Shown here in pieces: positions 1 through 8,136 of a stretch of DNA of 36,270 bases. The position numbers and the translations under genes are program-made. Numbering within the stretch: the first letter of the stretch is position 1; each line of letters begins with the position of its first letter. Under the pieces are notes generated by a model. The model was given only the letters and a program-made list of their open reading frames with translations, was not told the DNA's origin and ran no database searches. This DNA is from Terriglobia bacterium (GTDB lineage Bacteria; Pseudomonadota; Alphaproteobacteria; Acetobacterales; Acetobacteraceae), in NCBI GenBank assembly GCA_023511585.1, contig JAIMBF010000022.1:1-36270 (forward strand). Reading direction: 5' to 3'.

Positions 1-534
1 GAAAACTTTCTATTCCGCGGAACGGTGCGCGAAAATATCTTGGCGGGAAGGCCCGGCCTGACGTTAGAGGATGCGATCCGGGCGGCACGTCTTGCAGGGG
101 CTGAGGAATTCATCGAGCGCATGCCGCTCGGTTATGAAACGTACATCGAAGAGGGCTCGCCCAACCTTTCCGGCGGCCAGCGCCAGCGCTTGGCCATTGC
201 CCGCGCGCTTGTGAACGACCCGCGCATTTTAATCCTCGACGAAGCAACCAGCGCCTTGGATCCCGAGAGCGAAGCCTTAGTGAATGCCAACCTGAAACGC
301 ATCGCGCGTGGGCGCACGATGGTGATTGTATCTCACCGGCTCTCCTCCTTAGTCGACTGCGATGCGATTTTGGTATTGGAGCGCGGTCAAGTCGCCGATA
401 TCGGCAAACATGACGAACTTGTGGAACGCTGCGCCGTCTATCGCCAACTTTGGCTGCAGCAACATCGCCATATGCAGAATGCACCGCATCGCTCGGTTGT
501 GCCGAGCCCCGTTCTGGTGCAAGGAGATGATTAA
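1..534 (+). CDS. Type I secretion system permease/ATPase, C-terminal part (5' truncated by window edge)
   Basis: The reading frame is open from base 1, so the gene begins outside the window and only the last 177 residues are seen. They form the end of an ABC ATPase: a Q-loop region (ENFLFRGTVRENI, residues 2-14), the ABC signature LSGGQRQRLAIARAL at about 56-70, Walker B with catalytic Glu (ILILDEATSALD) and the H-loop (SHRLSS). The spacing and wording of these motifs fit HlyB/PrtD-type exporters of type I secretion systems, where the ATPase drives export of an unfolded substrate through an inner-membrane/HlyD/TolC channel. An HlyD-type adaptor gene follows after 42 bases, which supports the assignment. 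Whether the missing N-terminus carries a C39 peptidase-like domain cannot be told. The last 30 residues are a variable tail. GC is lower than in most of the window. Confidence 0.9.
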   Translation, partial: ENFLFRGTVRENILAGRPGLTLEDAIRAARLAGAEEFIERMPLGYETYIEEGSPNLSGGQRQRLAIARALVNDPRILILDEATSALDPESEALVNANLKRIARGRTMVIVSHRLSSLVDCDAILVLERGQVADIGKHDELVERCAVYRQLWLQQHRHMQNAPHRSVVPSPVLVQGDD

Positions 535-576
535 TCGAGAGGCGAAAACCCACGTTAGCGCTCGGAGAAGACGTGC

Positions 577-1986
577 ATGAACGTAGTCGCCAACCCGAAA
601 AAGTCCGAACGACGTCTGGCAAAACTTTCGGTAGAGCCGCTGCCGCAAAGTGTTTTGGAATTTGAGTCTCCTACCGCGGCGTTGATCGCAACTCCCGCTC
701 CTCGTTTTGCACGTTCAACGATTTGGCTTGTCTTCGCTCTTGTTGCTTCGCTTTTGGCGACAGCGAGCGTGGTACCGATCGACCAAGTGGTCACCGGGCG
801 TGGTAAACTCGTGGCAAACGCCCAACCGATTGTCTTGCAGCCTCTGGATCCCGCTATCGTGCGCGCAATCAACGTACGAGAAGGCGAGTTTGTCCATGCA
901 GGCCAGCTTTTGGCGCAGCTTGACCCGACCTTTGCGGCGGCCGATCTCGGTTCGCTCGAAGCCCAAGTGAGCAGCTACCAAGCGCAGGTAGACCGTTTGA
1001 CGGCGGAAGCAAACGGCGTTCCGTATCGTCCTACGGTTCATAACATTGATACCAATATACAAGCGGCGGCATACGCCGAACGCCATGCGGAATATGTGCA
1101 GCAAATTGCCAATTACCAAAACCAAATCAATAGCCTTCAAGTTCAAATCAGAAGCAGTTTAGCCCAAGCGGCACTGCTGCGCCAGCGGCTTGCGGTTGCC
1201 GGAAATGTGGAAAGTATCCGCAAGGAATTGGAGCATTTGAAAGTGGGCAGCCGCTTGAATTCACTTGCCGCAATTGATAATCGTATTGATATGCAAACGA
1301 ATTTGGTAACCGCCGAACAGTCCGCTGCATCGAATGAGCAACAAATGCACGCGATTGAAGCGCAGCGTGACGCGTACATTGCCGATTGGCATGCCCAAGT
1401 TGCGAAAGACCTTGTGGATGCCAGACGCTCGCTGGCCGATGCCTCGGAACAGCTGAAAAAAGCCAAATTGCATCGGCAACTGGTTGAGTTGCGCGCGCCG
1501 CAAGACGCCGTCGTGATGACGGTAGCAAAAGTCTCTGCGGGTTCGGCGATTCAGCCGGGCAATACATTGCTGACACTCGTGCCGGCCAACGCCCCGCTGG
1601 AAGTGAATATGATTGTGCTCGGTGATGATGCGGGTTATGTCCAGACCGGAGACCCGGTCGTCGTGAAGTTCGATACCTTTCCCTATATTCGCTATGGCTA
1701 CGCGGAGGGTAAGGTGCGGGTTGTCAGCCCCGATAGTTTTCTGCAAGGCGGGAATACCGATCCGGATCTGCAGCCATTGCATGATCCGATGTTAGGGGAT
1801 CAGGTCTTCTATCGCGCCCGCGTTACGCTGGACCGCGTAAAGTTGCACAACACACCGGCAGGTTTTCGCCTCGTGCCGGGCATGCCGGTGACCGTCGATA
1901 TCAAAGTGGGCAAGCACACGGTCCTGGATTACTTGCTCGATCGCGTCGTGCCGGCGTTCCAAGAAGGAATGCGGGAGCCGTATTAG
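577..1986 (+). CDS. HlyD family type I secretion periplasmic adaptor
   Basis: This 469-residue protein has the layout of a membrane fusion protein: a cytoplasmic N-terminus of about 46 residues, one membrane helix at about 47-66, a first lipoyl/barrel-sandwich half (about 75-115, with the sequence VREGEFVHAGQLLAQLDP), a long Gln/Ala-rich coiled-coil hairpin (about 120-300), the second lipoyl half (about 305-340, LRAPQDAVVMTVAKVSAG) and a C-terminal beta-barrel. Such adaptors bridge the inner-membrane ABC exporter and a TolC-like outer-membrane duct. The start ATG is preceded by GGAG with about 9 bases spacing. It lies 42 bases behind the exporter ATPase, so the two are probably cotranscribed. 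Hand-counted lines inside the gene give 42-60% GC against about 70% in the next gene, so composition changes near its end. No TolC-like gene is present. Confidence 0.93.
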   Translation: MNVVANPKKSERRLAKLSVEPLPQSVLEFESPTAALIATPAPRFARSTIWLVFALVASLLATASVVPIDQVVTGRGKLVANAQPIVLQPLDPAIVRAINVREGEFVHAGQLLAQLDPTFAAADLGSLEAQVSSYQAQVDRLTAEANGVPYRPTVHNIDTNIQAAAYAERHAEYVQQIANYQNQINSLQVQIRSSLAQAALLRQRLAVAGNVESIRKELEHLKVGSRLNSLAAIDNRIDMQTNLVTAEQSAASNEQQMHAIEAQRDAYIADWHAQVAKDLVDARRSLADASEQLKKAKLHRQLVELRAPQDAVVMTVAKVSAGSAIQPGNTLLTLVPANAPLEVNMIVLGDDAGYVQTGDPVVVKFDTFPYIRYGYAEGKVRVVSPDSFLQGGNTDPDLQPLHDPMLGDQVFYRARVTLDRVKLHNTPAGFRLVPGMPVTVDIKVGKHTVLDYLLDRVVPAFQEGMREPY

Positions 1987-2024
1987 ATGCGCGCTTTCCG
2001 CTGTATGGTTGGTAGTCTCCGGGC

Positions 2025-3869
2025 ATGAGCCTGTTCCGTCGGCTGGCTGCTCTGGCCTCTCCCCGCGCGCAACTGACGGAGGCGCTGAGGCTTCTGGAAG
2101 CGGGAAAGGGAAAGCGCGCCTTGGCGCTGCTCGCACGTGCCGCGGAGGCAGGCCTCGCGGAGGCGCAATATCGGCTCGGCCGGTTGTATCTTGAAAACAA
2201 AGTCGTGCCGTTCAGCCCGGTCGAAGCCGCCCGTTGGCTGATACAAGCATCCGAACAGGGCCATGCAGAAGCCCAGGTAACCCTGGCCACGCTCTATCTC
2301 CAGGGCTTGGCCCCGAAAACCGCTCCCAAGGCCGGCGCAACGGATGCGTTGTTTAATAAAGCTTCAGCCACGCTTGCCCCCGATTTCGAAAAAGCGTTGG
2401 AGCTTGCGCGCCGGGCAGCCGAAAGCGGCGCGGCGGAAGGCCAGGCGCTGTTGGGATATATCCTCACTTTCGGCCCGGAATCGATGCGCGATCTGGCCGC
2501 CGCCGAAGAGTGGTATCGCAAATCCGCCGCGGCGGGCTGCCCGCAAGGCCGGCTGGGTTATGCCATGGCATTGTTGCGCCAGGGGCAAAAGCCCGAAACT
2601 CTGGAAGAAGCGAGCGAACAGCTGCGCCTGGCCGCAGAAGCCGAGCTGCCGACGGCGCACTACCTGCTCGGCATGATGGCGGAGCAAGGGGTCGGCATGG
2701 CCCGGGACCTTGCGGCCGCAGCCGAGCACTATCGTATTGCGGCCGAAAGGGGACTGCGCCCGGCCCAGGCACGTTGGGGTTTGGCGCTTCTCGAAGGGCG
2801 CGGCGTCGAACGCAACACCTTGGAAGGCGAGTCCTGGTTACGGCGCGCCGCGCTGCAAGGCGACCCGGAGGCCGGAGCCCTGGTCGGTGATCTCTATTCT
2901 CGCGGCGGCGAGCTCCCTCCCAATTACGCTGAGGCTGCCCTGTGGTTTCGCCGCGCCGCCGAAGCGGGACATCGCACGGCGGCGCGCACGCTGGGGCTGA
3001 TGAGTCTGACCGGTGCCGGAATGGCGCCGGACCCGCAGGAAGCCGCGCGTTGGCTTCGCTTGGCCGCCGAACGCGGCGACCAACAGGCGCTGATCAACCT
3101 TGCCATCCTGGCGAAACAGGGCGTGATTACGGCAGAGGATGCACTGCGGGTTCACGAACAGTTTGAGCGCTTGGCCGCCGAAGGTGATTTGATCGCCGCG
3201 TATAATTTGGCGGTCTGTTACGCCGAAGGTGTGGGGGTCGAGCGTAACGAGCAGACCGCCGCACAATGGATGCGCAAGGCCGCCGAAGGCATTGTGAATG
3301 CACAATATTGGTACGGGCGGATGCTGCTGGACGGAAAGGGGGTTCCGGCCGATCCGGTCGAGGGGCAGCGCTGGATTGAGAAAGCGGCCATCGTGGGCAT
3401 GGCGGATGCCGAAGTGGCTTTGGCGGAACTGCTGCTAACCGGTCGTGGCGGCCGCAAAGACCATGCCGAGGCTTTGCAGTTGTTCCAACGCGCGGCCGGT
3501 CGCGACCATGTGGGCGCGATGTTCGCTGTCGGCGCCATGCTCGGTGGCGGGCACGAGGTTCCCATGAACCGCGTGGAAGCGCAAACCTGGTTTCAAAAAG
3601 CGGCCGAACGCGGGCACCCGCATGCGCAAATGATGCTGGGGCGATATCTCGCACGCGGCCTTGCGGGAGAGCGAAACCCGGAAGCCGCGCGAGTTTGGCT
3701 GCAACGGGCCCTGGATCAAGGGTTGAAAGAAGCGGAATTGGACCTTGCCCACCTGCCGCCGCCCGCGCCTGCTCCGCCGACTGCGCCACCTTCCGAAGCA
3801 AAAGCAGAAGCAAAACCGACGGAAGCACCCGGAGCGGAAGATCACGAACTTGCCGGCCACGGACATTAA
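2025..3869 (+). CDS. Sel1-repeat (tetratricopeptide-like) protein
   Basis: The 614-residue product is almost entirely Sel1-like repeats of about 36 residues, seen as recurring patterns such as AxxxLGxLYxxG followed by AAxWxRKAAExG (for example WYRKSAAAGCPQGRLGYAMA and WLRLAAERGDQQALINLAIL). At least a dozen units can be counted between residues 40 and 580. The last 35 residues are a Pro/Ala/Glu-rich tail ending in His/Gly. There is no clear signal peptide or membrane segment, so a cytoplasmic scaffold is likely. Sel1 arrays form alpha-solenoids that bind partner proteins; a substrate cannot be read from sequence. It lies 38 bases after the HlyD gene and 18 before the large glycosyltransferase gene, so a role in the same envelope/secretion locus is likely. 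The ribosome-binding site is weak, which leaves the exact start less certain. Confidence 0.9.
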   Translation: MSLFRRLAALASPRAQLTEALRLLEAGKGKRALALLARAAEAGLAEAQYRLGRLYLENKVVPFSPVEAARWLIQASEQGHAEAQVTLATLYLQGLAPKTAPKAGATDALFNKASATLAPDFEKALELARRAAESGAAEGQALLGYILTFGPESMRDLAAAEEWYRKSAAAGCPQGRLGYAMALLRQGQKPETLEEASEQLRLAAEAELPTAHYLLGMMAEQGVGMARDLAAAAEHYRIAAERGLRPAQARWGLALLEGRGVERNTLEGESWLRRAALQGDPEAGALVGDLYSRGGELPPNYAEAALWFRRAAEAGHRTAARTLGLMSLTGAGMAPDPQEAARWLRLAAERGDQQALINLAILAKQGVITAEDALRVHEQFERLAAEGDLIAAYNLAVCYAEGVGVERNEQTAAQWMRKAAEGIVNAQYWYGRMLLDGKGVPADPVEGQRWIEKAAIVGMADAEVALAELLLTGRGGRKDHAEALQLFQRAAGRDHVGAMFAVGAMLGGGHEVPMNRVEAQTWFQKAAERGHPHAQMMLGRYLARGLAGERNPEAARVWLQRALDQGLKEAELDLAHLPPPAPAPPTAPPSEAKAEAKPTEAPGAEDHELAGHGH

Positions 3870-3887
3870 GGAACAAAGGGCAGCTCG

Positions 3888-6800
3888 GTGAACGCCTCTT
3901 ACGCGGAAGAGCTTGCACGTCTTGCCCGGCAACGAGCGGAGTATGCCAAGGCCGCGCTGGACCGTGCGCAAGAGGCGGCGGCGCGCGGGGCGGAGGACAC
4001 AGCGGCTGCTTGGCTCGAGCGCGCGCATCGGTTGGCCCCCAAGGATGCCTTTATTCAAATGTTGCTGGCGGGTAAGCAGCTGCAGAGAGATCCCGCCAGA
4101 GCGGGAGATCTCTTCCGGGCCGCCTGCGAGGCTTTCCCTTTCTCACGCACGGCCTGGCTCGGGCTGGCCGTGGCCCGCCGTTTGCTCGGAGATGCCGAAG
4201 GTGCGGCGGAAGCGTTGCAGCAGATGCTCTCTTCAACGGTCGGAATGGACCCGGCACTTGCCGAGCATGCCGATCTGATTGCCGCAGAAGCCGGAGTTCC
4301 CGGTTGGTGTGCGTTGACCGTTACGGGCGAGGTGACGTTTCGGGTGCGAACGGGCAACGCGCACGCGGTGCGTTTGATGCTTGATGGGAAAGAGATCGCC
4401 CCCGGCCCGAGCCGATCCGGGCTGATCCGGTTACCGCCTTCCGCGCGCAAGGCAAAGCTTCTCACGGTTACGGTTTCCGGGCGCAACCTGCTGGGCAGCC
4501 CGCTAGCGCTGGGGCTTGTGCGCGCGGCCGATGGCTTTGTGGAAGCCAAGGATGGGGGCATCACAGGCTGGGCCTGGCATCCGGCGGATCCCGATCGCGA
4601 TCCCGTCCTGGAGGTTCGGGACAAGTATGGAACCTCCTTTCGCATTCTTGCACGTGCCGTCTTGGATGAAGCGCTCCCCAACCAGCCTCTGTCCCGGCCG
4701 CGCCGCATTGAAATTCCACGGCATCGGCTGAAAGGATTTCGGGGCCTTATCCACGTCCTGGCCGAAGACGGGCAGGATCTCGTCGGGAGCCCGCTCGATC
4801 CGATCGCCGAAGCAGAAAGCGCGATCGCCATTGCCCGCGCGGCGGCCAGAGGGTTTCGCCGGGCCGCCGCGATTCCTTCGCGAGCCGCAATCCCCGCGGA
4901 TATTCCGGTGCTCACGCCGCCTGCGAAAGCTGCCGTTCGCCTTAAGCAAGAACCCATCACCGTCGTGATCCCGGTCTATCGCGGGGTTGCGCGCACCCGG
5001 GCATGTCTGAACTCGGTCTTCGCCTCCATTCCTTCCGGAACCCAAGTGATCATCATTGACGATGCCAGCCCGGAACCGGAAATGGCGCCGCTGCTCGAGG
5101 AATTTGCCGCAAAAGAACGGGTGCTTTTGCTGAAATTTCCGCGCAATCGCGGCTTCCCTGCTGCGGTCAATGCCGGGCTTTCGCGCGCCGAGGGCGATGT
5201 GGTGGTGCTGAACAGCGATACGCTGGTTGCCCCCGGCTGGCTCGATCGGTTGCGTGCGGCGGCATGGTCTGCGCCACGCATCGGCACGGTCACGCCTTTT
5301 TCCAACGCCGGCAGTATCTTGAGTTATCCCTCGCCAACCGAGCCCAATCCGGTGCCCGATCTCGCCGAAACCAAGCGCCTCGCGGCCTTGGCACATAAGG
5401 CGAATGCCGGGCTTGTGGTGGAAATCCCGACCGCGGTCGGCTTTTGTATGTATATCCGCGGCGATTGCTTGGCCGAGGTTGGACTGTTTCGCGAGGATGT
5501 TTTTGCCCAAGGTTACGGCGAGGAAAACGACTTTTGTCTGCGCGCGCGGCATTTGGGCTGGCGGCACGTGGCCGCGCCAGGCGTGTTTGTTGCGCATGTG
5601 GGCGGTGTCTCGTTCGGGCCGGCCCGCGCGCAATTGATGGCGCGCAACCAAACGTTGCTGGAGCGGCTGCATCCCGGATACTCCGCGCTGATTGCGGCTT
5701 GGCATCAAGCGGATCCGTTGGCGAAGGCACGCTTCCGCCTGGATGCCGCGCGTTTTCGCGCGCTTCGCCCGCGCCAAAGTTACGGTGCCGTTTTGTTTAT
5801 CACGCACGATCGCGGCGGCGGTGTGGAACATCTGGTCTCGACCCGGGCCAAGGCGGCGCGGGCGGCGGGCTTGCGCCCCCTCGTGCTTTGCCCACTCTTT
5901 GAGGGCGAACCGCCGGAATATCGTGGGCTTTGCCGGATCGAAGAAAGCGGCGCCGCCGAGCGGTTCCCGAACCTGCGGTTTGCGATGCCGGCCGAGAAAG
6001 CCGCTTTGGTGCGGTTTTTGGGGCCCGAACGCATAGAGCGCGTCGAAGTGCACCATTTGCTCGGTCATGATCATTCGGTGCTCGAGCTTGCTCAGGCACT
6101 ACAGGTTCCGTATGAGATGTTCGTGCACGATTACGCCGCGTTCTGCCCGCGGATAAGCTTGCTGGGAAGAGAGGGCCGCTATTGCGGCGAGCCCGAGCCG
6201 AGAATTTGCGCAGATTGCGTCGCCGATGTCGGATGGCAGATCGAGGAAAAAATCACCCCGCTTGCGCTGCGGCGGCGCTCTGCGGCGGATTTCGCGGCAG
6301 CGCGGCGCGTGGTCTGCCCCTCCCACGATGCGGCACGCCGCCTGCAGCGGCATTTTCCTGAAGTTCGCCCCCTTGTTCTTCCGTGGGAAACCGATCTTTT
6401 ACCGCCTTCGCAGACCTTTCCTCCAGCCGCGCCCGTGGGCGCGGAGGGAAAAGCGCGCGTGGCGGTGATCGGCGCCATCGGCCCGGAGAAAGGTTACGAG
6501 GTATTGCTTGGGTGCGCGCGCAATGCCGGAGAGCGCGCTTTGCCGCTGGAGTTCGTGGTCGTGGGGCACACGATCGATGATGCACGTCTACTTGCCACCG
6601 GCGCCGTCTTCATCACGGGGCCCTATGAGGCCGACGAGGCGGTGGCTTTGATTGCCCGCCAGCGCGCGCAGCTCGCGTTTTTTCCTTCCGTGGTTCCGGA
6701 AACCTGGTGTTTCGCCCTCACCGAAGCCTGGCAAGCGGGCTTGGAGGCGGTTGCGTTTGACCTGGGCGCGCAAGCCGAGCGCATCCGCGCACGGGGCGGC

Positions 6801-6998
6801 CTGGTGCTGCCGCTTGGCACCCCGAGCGCGGAGATCAATAACGCTCTGCTTGCAGTGGCAGCAAAAAGCCTCGCAAAATCGTTTACGAATGTGGATGATC
6901 CCGTTATCAGAAGGGGGGTTTTACCCGCTTTCGTTATCATGGATAATGGCGATCCTGAGGGGGGTACCGGCATGCGCAAATCGGTGGTGCAATCATGA
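3888..6998 (+). CDS. Large two-domain glycosyltransferase (TPR-like N-terminus, GT2 domain, GT4-like domain)
   Basis: The 1036-residue protein starts at GTG. Residues 1-120 are Ala-rich and TPR-like. Residues 120-350 form a region of unknown fold. A GT2 (GT-A fold) domain spans about 355-575: VVIPVYRG opens it, IIIDDAS and VVLNSDT supply the nucleotide- and metal-binding acidic residues, and GYGEENDFCLRAR matches the ED-type acceptor/base motif. A second glycosyltransferase of GT4-like (GT-B) type covers about 630-1000, from VLFITHDRGGGVEHL, through a Cys-rich insert (CGEPEPRICADC), to FFPSVVPETWCFALTEAW, the position of the usual E-x7-E element. Such bifunctional proteins build surface glycans or glycosylate surface proteins from nucleotide sugars at the cytoplasmic face. 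The stop overlaps the next start as ATGA, which implies translational coupling. Sugar and acceptor are unknown. Confidence 0.88.
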   Translation: MNASYAEELARLARQRAEYAKAALDRAQEAAARGAEDTAAAWLERAHRLAPKDAFIQMLLAGKQLQRDPARAGDLFRAACEAFPFSRTAWLGLAVARRLLGDAEGAAEALQQMLSSTVGMDPALAEHADLIAAEAGVPGWCALTVTGEVTFRVRTGNAHAVRLMLDGKEIAPGPSRSGLIRLPPSARKAKLLTVTVSGRNLLGSPLALGLVRAADGFVEAKDGGITGWAWHPADPDRDPVLEVRDKYGTSFRILARAVLDEALPNQPLSRPRRIEIPRHRLKGFRGLIHVLAEDGQDLVGSPLDPIAEAESAIAIARAAARGFRRAAAIPSRAAIPADIPVLTPPAKAAVRLKQEPITVVIPVYRGVARTRACLNSVFASIPSGTQVIIIDDASPEPEMAPLLEEFAAKERVLLLKFPRNRGFPAAVNAGLSRAEGDVVVLNSDTLVAPGWLDRLRAAAWSAPRIGTVTPFSNAGSILSYPSPTEPNPVPDLAETKRLAALAHKANAGLVVEIPTAVGFCMYIRGDCLAEVGLFREDVFAQGYGEENDFCLRARHLGWRHVAAPGVFVAHVGGVSFGPARAQLMARNQTLLERLHPGYSALIAAWHQADPLAKARFRLDAARFRALRPRQSYGAVLFITHDRGGGVEHLVSTRAKAARAAGLRPLVLCPLFEGEPPEYRGLCRIEESGAAERFPNLRFAMPAEKAALVRFLGPERIERVEVHHLLGHDHSVLELAQALQVPYEMFVHDYAAFCPRISLLGREGRYCGEPEPRICADCVADVGWQIEEKITPLALRRRSAADFAAARRVVCPSHDAARRLQRHFPEVRPLVLPWETDLLPPSQTFPPAAPVGAEGKARVAVIGAIGPEKGYEVLLGCARNAGERALPLEFVVVGHTIDDARLLATGAVFITGPYEADEAVALIARQRAQLAFFPSVVPETWCFALTEAWQAGLEAVAFDLGAQAERIRARGGLVLPLGTPSAEINNALLAVAAKSLAKSFTNVDDPVIRRGVLPAFVIMDNGDPEGGTGMRKSVVQS

Positions 6999-8071
6999 GC
7001 AGTTCGGCTTCAAACGCGGCAAAGGTTTTGACCGAGCTGAAAGTTTCCGGTCATTTGATGACCTTGGATACCGGCCTGTTTTGCGTCGTGCAAACGCCGA
7101 GCGCGCGCCATTCCGACGACGGCTCGGGCCTGCCGGGCGTGCGCATTTCGCTGCCGCCGGGGGAGGCTTCCAACCCGGAGGCGGTTTCCATCAGCTCGTT
7201 TCGGCCGGATGGATGGCTTTCGGGGCCGGCGGATGCTGCCCTCATTCGGGTGAGCGAAGGCCCTGCGCAGGTTTTGGTGACGATTTACCAAGCCCCGAAC
7301 AGCGCCGATTCCGCGCCTCGGCTGCAGGTTATTCGTTTGAACGAAGACACCACGGCAATGCCGGCGCAGGCACCGCAGATGTTCCAAGCCCAGCCTGTCG
7401 CCGCAGGGCCTGCACGGGGGGCCATGCCGATGCCGCCGAACATGGTCCCGGCGCAGCCTTTGGCCGCCGCTCCAAGCTTGGTGCCCGCCCCCGGTGTTTC
7501 CGGCGCTGTGCCCGAGACATTGGCGCATGTGCAAATACGCGGAGATGTCGGAGCGAGCCTTGGCGAATGGGTTGGAGAGAGAGGCAGCAAACGCTGGATC
7601 GAAGGCTTTGCCATCACCCCGCAGCGTTTCATTTCTTCGCAGGATATCGAATATCAAGGTGTCCTCGGCCGGGGGTGGTTATCGCCCTGGGTGGAAGGGG
7701 GCCAACTCTGCGGCAGCCGTGGGATGGCCTTGCCGCTGCTTGGTTTTCGCGTGCGGTTGAAGGGGCAGGCGGCGCAAATGTTCGAATGCTTCTATTCCGC
7801 AACTTTCGTGGATGGTTCCGTGGTCGGACCGGTGGCGGAAGGCGAGCCGTGTGAAGCGGAAAGCTTGGCCCCGCTTGAATCATTTCAGATTGTTTTGCAG
7901 CAGCGCCGCCAGCCCAGCGTACAGGCAAGGGGAGGAAGCTCGCGCAGGGTGGAGGAGAGGCAGCCGGCCTTTCAACCTGTCTTTCAGACGGCAGGCGCGC
8001 AGCCGGCGAAAGTGGTCCGCGAGCAGAAACCCAAGAGCTCGGCCTCGCGAAAGGGCAGCACGCGCCGTTGA
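6995..8071 (+). CDS. Unknown protein with three ChW-like repeats
   Basis: The 358-residue product matches no named family with certainty. The N-terminal third (about 15-115) looks beta-rich. Residues 120-172 are a Pro/Ala/Met linker. Residues 177-301 contain three units that align by eye: AHVQIRGD...GEWVGERGSKRWIEGFAI, then IEYQGVLGRGWLSPWVEGG...GSRGMALPLLGFRVRL, then a degenerate YSATFVDG...PVAEGEPC...PLESFQIVL. Their order of elements (aromatic/W-V/G-G/hydrophobic end strand) resembles clostridial hydrophobic W (ChW) repeats. The last 55 residues are basic, Gln/Ser/Arg-rich and probably disordered. There is no signal peptide. The gene overlaps the large glycosyltransferase by 4 bases and is followed by a second glycosyltransferase, so it may bind the glycan, the acceptor or the enzymes. 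A perfect 11-bp tandem duplication begins at its stop codon. Confidence 0.7.
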   Translation: MSSSASNAAKVLTELKVSGHLMTLDTGLFCVVQTPSARHSDDGSGLPGVRISLPPGEASNPEAVSISSFRPDGWLSGPADAALIRVSEGPAQVLVTIYQAPNSADSAPRLQVIRLNEDTTAMPAQAPQMFQAQPVAAGPARGAMPMPPNMVPAQPLAAAPSLVPAPGVSGAVPETLAHVQIRGDVGASLGEWVGERGSKRWIEGFAITPQRFISSQDIEYQGVLGRGWLSPWVEGGQLCGSRGMALPLLGFRVRLKGQAAQMFECFYSATFVDGSVVGPVAEGEPCEAESLAPLESFQIVLQQRRQPSVQARGGSSRRVEERQPAFQPVFQTAGAQPAKVVREQKPKSSASRKGSTRR

Positions 8072-8136
8072 AGATAACGTGAAGATAACGGGTTGGTCCG
8101 GAATTTTCTTCTTATAGCTTAGGGCGGGGCAGAGAG

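Noticed and set aside
4503-6074. A 523-residue minus-strand ORF inside the large glycosyltransferase
   Set aside because: No domain or membrane pattern; codon pattern and motifs support the plus-strand gene.
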